Positions 55,401 through 62,128 of a DNA stretch of 64,000 nucleotides are shown here, in pieces. The stretch spans positions 34,437 through 98,436 of the forward strand of contig WFXC01000002.1 in assembly GCA_015490805.1 (NCBI GenBank). Direction: 5' to 3'. The notes under the pieces were generated by a model. The model saw only the letters and a list, made by a program, of their open reading frames with translations. It did not search any database and was not told where the DNA came from. Position 1 is the stretch's first letter, and each line of letters opens with the position of its first letter. The DNA comes from Candidatus Kapaibacterium sp. GTDB taxonomy: Bacteria; Bacteroidota; Ignavibacteria; Kapaibacteriales; WFXC01. Both the position numbers and the translations under genes were made by a program.

Positions 55401-56018
55401 GAAGAGTATAAAAAGGAAAAAGATCGTCTGGAATTTCTCCACACGCAACTGGCAGATTTGTTAGAAGCAGAGAGAACGCTCAAAACGACGATTCAGGAAA
55501 TCAATCGAACCGCTGTCAAACAGTTTCAGGAAGTGTTTGAACAAATCCGCAAGCGCTTTCAGGAACTATTCCAGTTACTCTTCGAACCGGGCGATCAAGC
55601 GGATATTCTCTTAGAAGGCGATGACCCGCTGGAAGCCCGAATTGAAATTACCGCAAAGCCGCGAGGCAAGCGCCCTCACTCAATCGATATGCTTTCTGCC
55701 GGGGAAAAAACCCTTACCGCAATCGCCCTGCTGTTTGCCATATACTACGTCAAACCCAGTCCGTTCTGCATTCTGGATGAAGTCGATGCTCCCCTGGACG
55801 ATGCGAATATCGACCGTTTTCTGAACCTGCTCCGCGACCTCAACGAACACACACAGTTTATCCTCATCACGCACAACAAAAAAACGATGGAAGCTGCCGA
55901 TGTGCTTTACGGGATCACGATGGGCGAGGACGGCGTATCAACCGTCGTTTCTGTCCGACTGGCGGAAGCTCCAGCACCCGGTGGCAATGGCAGCATAGAA
56001 ACACCGGCACAGCGCTAA
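52437..56018 (+). CDS. smc: Chromosome segregation protein SMC
   Basis: A 1193-aa condensin ATPase. The N-terminal head has Walker A GPNGCGKSNIVDAIRW and RSRCRYRDIQELL. Two very long coiled coils flank a hinge (about 500-660, with HPEWARRYHPTSFAELL and LHRGGSREPAQT). The C-terminal head has signature LSAGEKTLTAIALLFA and Walker B FCILDEVDAPLDDANIDRF. Length is normal. The arms are remarkably Gln-rich (QQQQ runs), as are other coiled coils in this window. It follows lysS by 17 bp; partner scpA/scpB genes are not present. Confidence 0.97.
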   Translation: MFLSELELVGFKSFADKTTLKFTSGLTAIVGPNGCGKSNIVDAIRWVLGEQRVSVLRADAMQNVIFNGSRTRKPLSMAEVSVTFENSRNLLPTEYTEVRITRRLFRDGESQYLLNRSRCRYRDIQELLMDTGIGANAYSVIELGMIDAILSERHDERRKIFDEAAGVTRYKLRRRETQRRLDALQSDIARIQDLVTEVERSVRSLSRQAKKAERYEQLKQQVLQRLQWLLVHDYQRYHQQRQQLERQIEALQAEKQAGEEALVDQEIAIASLEETLHRAETELARARDQLGQLRSQRQSLEKDLLVTTERIAALQRSQEQLEAEKKRIHQRLQSLTEELQQVQQQCEQLEAAVQQKQQQVDAANAAAVQQRLQLDQQRREVEQLRQQQLELLEYLNKLQAEQEREKTRLETIDRRIEEIQQSMQEQQERREQLLAQLRQLQQQQQKSAAQIEELESQLHREEAKKEQLEQERQHLLEQIGELRSELRHIEAALEFLQNLAVSAESSRFLLEHPEWARRYHPTSFAELLQVPAMYEEAFSSLLEPYLQMVVVSDAAAATAAMALLRSEQKGRASLLVLEQIPAQPDPPPLPELPGVIGYASEIPEVSDPRLRFALRALLGTALIAENAEAAHALLRQGITPIVATTNGTVLSSYGLHRGGSREPAQTALLGRQQKIQSLQYQQKQQQAALEAAQQQLARIEKERQQLRIAELQQQLRTAQQQRNQIEQAIARTESQLSSIERMLQRLHQELEALESDRQHVRQQTERDSSVVEQVQRRKVKLEEELAAAQHDLHQFETAVDQALQNLKALEAALVDLKAQLSAAQLRKDQLEREQQQQQERLEHIEVQKQKMEQEHQQLILQREQIQQQLSQLSTLLSRHQQELEEQEQEVQKLRAQLQTKIRSLQDDQHHLQTLQQELYERQLQLQTVSSRIDRLEEQAQEHFGVSVFQLERPSLTEESDIDVEAIRQQYQELKAKLENFGPVNLLAFEEYKKEKDRLEFLHTQLADLLEAERTLKTTIQEINRTAVKQFQEVFEQIRKRFQELFQLLFEPGDQADILLEGDDPLEARIEITAKPRGKRPHSIDMLSAGEKTLTAIALLFAIYYVKPSPFCILDEVDAPLDDANIDRFLNLLRDLNEHTQFILITHNKKTMEAADVLYGITMGEDGVSTVVSVRLAEAPAPGGNGSIETPAQR

Positions 56019-56123
56019 GTGTCGAACCACCGACGCGATACTACAGCCAGGGCTATTGACTTTTTCTCTCAAAATCCGGAACCAGAACACCTATCACCTG
56101 TGTATAGCATTGTCACAAAGCGC

Positions 56124-57506
56124 TTATTCCAGCAAAAGCAATCGTGCCCCGCTTTGTCCTCTCCACTGCCATCGGAGCACATAGACACCCGATGGTAGCC
56201 AGTGGAGATCGACGGATCGTTTCCAGCCAGCAGCAGGCAGTTGCCATTGATAATGCGCAACGGCTGCGCCGGTGAGGGTATAAATCCCCAAACGTAGGGT
56301 ACTCCCACCCATTTGGTCGCTTCCAGCAGTCAACCAGCGTCCGGACAGCCTCAAAGAGAATGGATCCTCGATGACTGTCTCTGCAACGCTGGTGGGTTCG
56401 CCCCCAAGGGGCCACAGGAAAACGTCGCGCTGCACGCCCACTCCACTTTCAGATTCACCAGTAGCCACCACGCCCTGTGCCGTCCGGGTAACAGCCAACG
56501 CCCGATCGTTGCCATCACCGGGATTGAGAAGCAGGGAATCCAGCAGCGTCCCATCCACCGCAATCTTCCAGAGTGCAGCGTCATAGCCCGTAAATACACT
56601 AAACGTCCACCCGGCAACCCAGAAACTGCCATCAGTGATGGGGGTCATCGCTCTGGCGCCGTCCAGATTCGTCGGTGTGCCATACACGTGTGACCAGAGG
56701 CTATCGCCCTGAGCATTCAGCTTCATCACCCACATATCCGGGATACCATTTCGACCAAACGTCACTGCGGTACCAACGATCCAGATATCTCCGTTCGATG
56801 TGACAGCAACATCATTGAACTCATCCGGCATCACCGCTCCGAACGTCCGATGCCACTCTAAGGTTCCTTCTTTGTCGATTTTTGCCACAAATGCGCCATT
56901 ATCCCTTGTCCCAACCACAACATACCCGCTGTCTGGCGTTTGGGCAAAGGCGGTAGGAACACCGCTGGGCTGGTCATACACCTGAAATTTTTTCTGCGTC
57001 CCCGAAGAATCCAGTGTCAGCAGGAAAAATTTTGAATTGCCGGGATCGACCTGTTCCCAACTGCCAAGCATCACAAAATCGCCATCACTGGTTTGCTGAA
57101 TATCCACCACCTGATCCAGCAATGGGGAGCCATCCCGATAGCTCCAGATGCGGTTGCCTGCGGCATCACATTTCCACACGAAGAAATCCCCCGGCGTGCC
57201 AATGCTGCCTGCACAAAGAAAACCATCAGCCGTCGCAACGACCGCCCGCACCCATCCCGCACTGTCTGACCGATACGTCCAGAGCGTATCTCCCTGCGCA
57301 TCGGTTCTGATGAGCAGAATCTTTCCCAAGAATGTACTGAGTGTATGCGCACCCCCTATGAGAAAACCACCAGCAGGCAGTGCCGCAACAGCATAGCCTG
57401 CTTCCGCATCACCAAAATCATAAAAACGCGCCGGTTCGTTCTCTTGCGCCGACAGCACCGCTGCTCCAGCGATGAACACCATCCACAGCACCCAATATCG
57501 CCGCAT
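56124..57506 (-). CDS. Exported beta-propeller protein with T9SS sorting domain
   Basis: 460 aa: signal peptide (WVLWMVFIAGAAVLSAQ), about seven blades with recurring DGDFVMLGSWE, GYVVVGTRDNGAF and GDTLWTY motifs, a pattern common in FCB exported propellers, and a T9SS type A sorting domain (LRLGIYTLTGAAVAHYQWQL, then LPSGVYVLRW). Probably a surface-exposed or secreted protein of unknown function. ATG 57506 has AAGGAG 8 bases upstream. It lies downstream of the cohesin-dockerin cargo gene on the same strand. Confidence 0.83.
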   Translation of the reverse strand: MRRYWVLWMVFIAGAAVLSAQENEPARFYDFGDAEAGYAVAALPAGGFLIGGAHTLSTFLGKILLIRTDAQGDTLWTYRSDSAGWVRAVVATADGFLCAGSIGTPGDFFVWKCDAAGNRIWSYRDGSPLLDQVVDIQQTSDGDFVMLGSWEQVDPGNSKFFLLTLDSSGTQKKFQVYDQPSGVPTAFAQTPDSGYVVVGTRDNGAFVAKIDKEGTLEWHRTFGAVMPDEFNDVAVTSNGDIWIVGTAVTFGRNGIPDMWVMKLNAQGDSLWSHVYGTPTNLDGARAMTPITDGSFWVAGWTFSVFTGYDAALWKIAVDGTLLDSLLLNPGDGNDRALAVTRTAQGVVATGESESGVGVQRDVFLWPLGGEPTSVAETVIEDPFSLRLSGRWLTAGSDQMGGSTLRLGIYTLTGAAVAHYQWQLPAAGWKRSVDLHWLPSGVYVLRWQWRGQSGARLLLLE

Positions 57507-57603
57507 CGATGTACTCCTTCTTTGAGACACAAACTTTCTGGATCATTTGGCAGAATAAAGACGAATCAGGGCTGCGAGGTTGACTGCACTCCCTTTCGGA
57601 ACC

Positions 57604-57646
57604 TGTGATCACCGGGGGCGGCGTGATCCTCCTGGAAGCAGATCAC
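57604..57646 (-). repeat. Three mutually complementary segments (alternative hairpins)
   Basis: On the minus strand GTGATC, GATCAC and GTGATCAC occur in a row within 45 bases, so the middle copy can pair with either neighbour. The region lies between the cohesin-dockerin gene and the propeller gene. It could be a 3' end or attenuator-like structure. No T-run follows. Confidence 0.35.
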
Positions 57647-57668
57647 TCCACGTGCCAGTGACAACGGG

Positions 57669-59123
57669 CTACCACCCCACTGGCAGCAATACCCGCCCGG
57701 TGCGACGATTTGTCCGCACAATGCACGGATAGACGCCCGGTGGTAAACTGATCGCTGGAACAGGAAAGACAGAATTTTGCGGTTGCAGTGACAACAGCGG
57801 TTGTCCCGTTAGCGTAAAGAGCTGAAAATTGAGCAAACGCTCGCCCGGCTGTAGCCCTGTTACCCGGCATTCGCCAGCGGTATAGGTGACTGCAATCGGG
57901 GACATTTCCTGCGACACGGTTGGCACGGCACTGAGAATAAGCGGGAAAAGTGCTCCACTACGTCGGATCCCATTAAGTTTGATAAACCGATAATGAAAAG
58001 GTGGAGGATTAGCACTTTTCGGTCGCACTTTCAAATAGGCAAGGACTCCTTCGATGGGAACCTCAGGATCGGGATAGAGATTGCCGGCAGCAATATCACA
58101 ATACGCTTTGTCCGCAAAAATTCGGGCAAAGAATCCCTTTGTTGGCGGAAAGATATTCCCTCGCAGAACGCCGACCACTTCATAATCCTGCTGCACCTGC
58201 TCCCATGACACCCGCGCTGCAACACCCATTGCCATCACGCCTGTGCGTAACTCGATGGGCACCAGTTGCACATCTTCTCCCTCCACCTGTGGATCTGGTT
58301 CCGGCACCGGCCATTCTGCCGTAGGCGTCGCTGGAGTTGCTTTGGAATGTGTCTTCGAGAAATTGGCATAGATCACCAGCACATCGTTAATATCAATGCG
58401 TCCACTACCATCACAATCGGCATAGGTTACCCGCACACTATCCCACGCCAGCGCAGGCTGGGCTGCCCAGATAGTGCTGGCTGGCTTCCGCGGATACCCG
58501 GTGATTCGACTGCCGGGACCACCTTCATCGTAGAACAAGGCAATTATCGTCCCATCGCGGCTATCGACAATCCCATCATTATTGGCATCGCCGGGCCAAA
58601 CGTCGACATAGCTGTGAACGTTGAAAATCGTGGGCGTGCCGGAAAGCCGCACAACGGTGCCACCATTGGCAGCCACAACTGCTTCTGCATTCCGGAAGTT
58701 GAAAACAATGTTCGCATTGTGAATGGCATCAGGAGGAACAATGAAATCGAGCTGCACAACCGCCGGATCAATCAATCCCCCGGCGTTGGGCGGCGTTCCC
58801 AGCATTGCAATGACCGTAACGCTGCCAATCCCCGTAACGTAGTTGGAATTGTCCACAACCACAACATTGCTGGCAGGAAAATCCAGTGCTGTCCAACTGC
58901 CTGCAAACCGCACGTTGCGCGCATCAGTGAACTGGAGTTCAAAGGAAACGGCACTACAATCACTTACCCCTGCAACATCAATTTCTACAGTGAAGGTCTT
59001 CGTTGCTGTCACAAAGTGATCTTTCTCCGGCACCACGCCAACTCGCGATAGGGTAATGGTTTGCGCCAGCAACAGCGGCGTTACTATTATCCACCATCCC
59101 AGCGTATACTGCCATATCCGCAT
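57669..59123 (-). CDS. Exported protein with cohesin-like, dockerin and T9SS domains
   Basis: 484 aa: a signal peptide, then an N-terminal cohesin-like beta-sandwich (TVEIDVAGVSDCSAVSFELQ). A dockerin type I follows with two calcium-binding repeats (PGDANNDGIVDSRDGTIIAL, then DCDGSGRIDINDVLVIYANF), then a second cohesin-like part (VEGVLAYLKVRP region) and a T9SS sorting domain (NFQLFTLTGQPLLSLQ, then LPPGVYPCIV). It is probably displayed on the surface and may self-assemble. No glycoside hydrolase is nearby. ATG 59123 is chosen; AAGGAG lies 11 bases upstream. Confidence 0.83.
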   Translation of the reverse strand: MRIWQYTLGWWIIVTPLLLAQTITLSRVGVVPEKDHFVTATKTFTVEIDVAGVSDCSAVSFELQFTDARNVRFAGSWTALDFPASNVVVVDNSNYVTGIGSVTVIAMLGTPPNAGGLIDPAVVQLDFIVPPDAIHNANIVFNFRNAEAVVAANGGTVVRLSGTPTIFNVHSYVDVWPGDANNDGIVDSRDGTIIALFYDEGGPGSRITGYPRKPASTIWAAQPALAWDSVRVTYADCDGSGRIDINDVLVIYANFSKTHSKATPATPTAEWPVPEPDPQVEGEDVQLVPIELRTGVMAMGVAARVSWEQVQQDYEVVGVLRGNIFPPTKGFFARIFADKAYCDIAAGNLYPDPEVPIEGVLAYLKVRPKSANPPPFHYRFIKLNGIRRSGALFPLILSAVPTVSQEMSPIAVTYTAGECRVTGLQPGERLLNFQLFTLTGQPLLSLQPQNSVFPVPAISLPPGVYPCIVRTNRRTGRVLLPVGW

Positions 59124-59171
59124 TGGATGCTCTGCTCCTTTTGTTGCATTACCTCGCACGCCTGCAAAGCG

Positions 59172-59738
59172 TTATGCTTTGCGGTGATGATCTTTATGCA
59201 ATAACCGTTCCGGGGCTAAGTGATGGAGAATAGCATCCAATACGCCATTGACAAAACTGGTGCTCTTTGCAGTGGAGAATTTTTTCGCCAGTTCAACTGC
59301 TTCGTTGATCGTGACTTCCATTGGAATATCCGGGAAAGCCAGAAACTCCGTAATTCCCATTTTTAAAATCACTCGATCAACGGGGGTCAACCGTTCGTAA
59401 GTCCAATTCTCAGCAAATTGCTCAATAAGTTTCACCACCTGATCACTGCGCTGCACGTACTCTTCAACAAACTGGCGCGCAAATTGAAGTTCTGCATCGC
59501 TCCATTGAATCCGAATATCTGAATCCAGCGCCTCAATTTCTTCAGGGCGAAGGGGACGTCCCGAAGAGGGCGTTGGCGTTTCCATCCGAAAGTTAAAGGG
59601 AAACACATAGGGAAACAATTGCCGCGGATCAGTTCGGGAAATCTCTGCGGCGAAAAATACCTGCAACAATTTCTCCCGCGCTAAGGTCCGCGATCCGGGA
59701 ATAACAGGGGTGGTAATAGAAATCTTCCGGGATGCCAT
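59172..59738 (-). CDS. nusB: Transcription antitermination factor NusB
   Basis: 188 aa. NusB takes part in antitermination of rRNA transcription with NusE. The family helices are recognisable: SRTLAREKLLQVFFAAE, WTYERLTPVDRVILKMGITEFL, PMEVTINEAVELAKKF and SFVNGVLDAI. An insertion of about 60 residues after the first helix makes it longer than E. coli NusB, as is usual in this phylum. ATG 59738 fits the conserved start better than the track start. It lies 26 bp after the dehydrogenase gene. Confidence 0.92.
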   Translation of the reverse strand: MASRKISITTPVIPGSRTLAREKLLQVFFAAEISRTDPRQLFPYVFPFNFRMETPTPSSGRPLRPEEIEALDSDIRIQWSDAELQFARQFVEEYVQRSDQVVKLIEQFAENWTYERLTPVDRVILKMGITEFLAFPDIPMEVTINEAVELAKKFSTAKSTSFVNGVLDAILHHLAPERLLHKDHHRKA

Positions 59739-59764
59739 ATTCGTTCTGGAAAACACCTGTCTGG

Positions 59765-60853
59765 TTATACTCTATGAATCCGCGGATGCCCGGTATAATG
59801 CCGATGAATTCGGGCAACCTTTGCAATGCGCTCTTCTGCCAGCCGATTCGCTGCTTGCAACGGCAACATATTTTCAGCCTCAGCTTTCTGATAAATATTG
59901 AGCAGCGTGTTATAAATCGTTTCAACCCGCCGCAATGCCCGCTCCTTGTTGTATCCTTCCAACTCTGTAGCGACGTTAATTAACCCACCAGCGTTAATGA
60001 CGTAATCGGGGGCATATAAAATGTCCCGTTCTGCCAGCAACTGAGAATCTCGCTCTTCATCTTCCAGTTGATTATTTGCAGCACCAGCCACAATGGAGCA
60101 TTTTAATCGCGGGATAGTTCGCGTATTAATCACTCCACCTAAAGCGGCCGGGCAAAAAATGTCGCACTCGACATCATAGATTGCCTCAGGATCTACATAG
60201 ATAGCGCCCGTAGCATCACACACTTTTTCCGCCTTTTCTCGATAAATATCAGTGATGTACACCTTCGCCCCTTCTTTGGTAAGATATTCCGCCAGATGGG
60301 AAGCAACGTGCCCGGCACCCTGAATGGCGACGGTGCGATTGGAGAGGGAATCGGATCCGAATTTATACTTCGTCGAGGCTTTCATCCCGTGATACACGCC
60401 ATAGGCGGTAAAAGGAGAAGGATCACCGCTACCGCCCGGTCCCAGAACACCAGTGACGTACTGAGTTTCCATCCGAATCCATTCCATATCGTAGACGGAA
60501 GTCCCAACATCTTCAGCGGTAATGTAATGCCCACCTAATGCTTCCACAAATCGGCCGTAGGCACGAAACAGAATTTCGTTTTTATCCTTGTTCGGATCGC
60601 CGATGATCACTGCCTTCCCGCCTCCCAGGTTCAAGCCGGCTGCTGCTGCCTTGTATGTCATTGCCCGGGAGAGCCGCAACACGTCATACAAAGCATCTGC
60701 CGTCGATTGATAATTCCACATCCGCGTGCCGCCAAGCGCTGGACCTAAGGTTGTATCGTGAATTGCAATGATGGCTTTCAACCCGACTTCCCCATCTTGG
60801 CAGAAAACCACCTGCTCATGATCCTGTTCTGCTAACAATTCAAACATTTCCAT
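59765..60853 (-). CDS. Leucine/Phe/Val-type amino acid dehydrogenase
   Basis: 362 aa. An NAD-dependent oxidative deaminase of the Glu/Leu/Phe/Val dehydrogenase superfamily in its short (leucine-dehydrogenase-like) form. Catalytic Lys regions are TYKAAAAGLNLGGGKAVI and LGGTRMW; the Rossmann loop is VAIQGAGHVASHLAEYL. The most likely substrate is a branched-chain amino acid; Phe or Val cannot be excluded. AAGGGGA precedes the ATG. An exact TATTTTTG -7 element lies 56 bases upstream. nusB follows 26 bp downstream. Confidence 0.9.
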   Translation of the reverse strand: MEMFELLAEQDHEQVVFCQDGEVGLKAIIAIHDTTLGPALGGTRMWNYQSTADALYDVLRLSRAMTYKAAAAGLNLGGGKAVIIGDPNKDKNEILFRAYGRFVEALGGHYITAEDVGTSVYDMEWIRMETQYVTGVLGPGGSGDPSPFTAYGVYHGMKASTKYKFGSDSLSNRTVAIQGAGHVASHLAEYLTKEGAKVYITDIYREKAEKVCDATGAIYVDPEAIYDVECDIFCPAALGGVINTRTIPRLKCSIVAGAANNQLEDEERDSQLLAERDILYAPDYVINAGGLINVATELEGYNKERALRRVETIYNTLLNIYQKAEAENMLPLQAANRLAEERIAKVARIHRHYTGHPRIHRV

Positions 60854-60908
60854 AGCAGTCCCCTTTCTTACCTTGTCCTCTCACCTCTTCACAAAAGCTA
60901 TAGAACGA

Positions 60909-60916
60909 CAAAAATA
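60909..60916 (-). promoter_or_regulatory. -7 promoter element of the amino acid dehydrogenase gene
   Basis: The minus strand reads TATTTTTG, an exact match to TAnnTTTG, 56 bases before the ATG. No clear TTTG is seen at 19-21 bp upstream. The gap is divergent to the metallo-beta-lactamase-fold gene, for which no promoter is recognised. Confidence 0.45.
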
Positions 60917-61051
60917 CAAAAAACGCTACAATAATGGGGCGAACGAAGTATAAAGCTATCCTTCGGGAATCGCCCCGTACACAGTACATCAAAATGCGCT
61001 TCTGCACGTCCTCATTTTGCGGTAGTGCTCTCTGGATCGAGGAATCGAATA

Positions 61052-61993
61052 ATGATACAGAACCGTGTTTCCCGGCGGCGGTTTATCAAACTTGCTGCTC
61101 TTGTAGCGGGAGCAACAGCTCTCCGCCCCATCTATGATCGTGCCACTACTGCTTATGGTTGCGTTCCTCCACCTCACTCCCCTGCTATTGACCAATGGAG
61201 CTCAGATACTATCACCTTGGGATGGATTGGTCACTCCACAATTCTTATTCGCTTTTTCGATCGCTGGATTTTAACGGATCCTCTCCTGTTCGACCGTATC
61301 GGTATTGATGTTTTTGGACTGATTACCCTGGGACCGCAACGAATCTTTGCGCCAGCCCTTACACTGGAACAACTACCTAAACCCGACCTTGTGCTTCTGT
61401 CCCACGCCCATATGGATCACATAGATACTCCATCGCTTCGAGCTCTGACCGAGCGCTTTCCCAAACAGTTGACTGTCATTACCGCTGCCAATACGGCTGA
61501 CATCATCAAATCTTGTGCCTGGAAACAACTCGTTGAATTAGACTGGGGGGAGCAACATCGGTTCGCAGGCTTAACAGTGGAAGCAATACCGGTTAAACAC
61601 TTTGGATGGCGCTTCCCGTGGGAACGCGACCGCTCCCGCGGTGCTCAAAACGGCCGTAGTTACAATGCGTATCTGCTGGAGTACCGCAATCGAACGATTG
61701 TTTTTGGAGGTGATACGGCTTTCACTGATTCTTTCTCCCGGTACTCGAACATCGACATCGCCCTCCTTCCTATTGGAGCATATAAGCCGTGGCGCCACGC
61801 CCACTGCACACCCGAAGAAGCTATTGAAATGGCACAAATGATGGGAGCATCCATCGTTGCTCCAATGCATTGTACCACCTTCCTCCACGGGCGGGAACCG
61901 TTCTGGGAACCACCGAAACGATTCCTGACGGCTATCCGCAGGACATCTTTGACCCCGGCGTGGATTACCGTGGGACAAAGTTTCGTTCTATGA
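61052..61993 (+). CDS. Tat-exported metallo-beta-lactamase-fold hydrolase (UlaG/NAPE-PLD-like)
   Basis: 313 aa. The N-terminus SRRRFIKLAALVAGATAL has the twin-Arg pattern of a Tat signal, so the protein is probably folded with its metal before export. The catalytic motif HAHMDH and further His/Asp ligands (PVKHFGWRF, FGGDTAF, PMHCTTFLHG) place it in the MBL family near UlaG or NAPE-PLD. ATG 61052 has GAGGAA upstream; the longer ORF start is rejected. Substrate unknown. Confidence 0.87.
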   Translation: MIQNRVSRRRFIKLAALVAGATALRPIYDRATTAYGCVPPPHSPAIDQWSSDTITLGWIGHSTILIRFFDRWILTDPLLFDRIGIDVFGLITLGPQRIFAPALTLEQLPKPDLVLLSHAHMDHIDTPSLRALTERFPKQLTVITAANTADIIKSCAWKQLVELDWGEQHRFAGLTVEAIPVKHFGWRFPWERDRSRGAQNGRSYNAYLLEYRNRTIVFGGDTAFTDSFSRYSNIDIALLPIGAYKPWRHAHCTPEEAIEMAQMMGASIVAPMHCTTFLHGREPFWEPPKRFLTAIRRTSLTPAWITVGQSFVL

Positions 61994-62128
61994 TTGCTTT
62001 CCTTTTTTCCCTTGAGCGAAACAATAGTGAGCACAGAAAACCTTGAAGTCCCCGTCGTTGTTGTATCATTATTGACCCAAAAGTTGCAAATTTGCGAGGT
62101 GGGAAAGTTGAACAGGTGCAGCAACACA

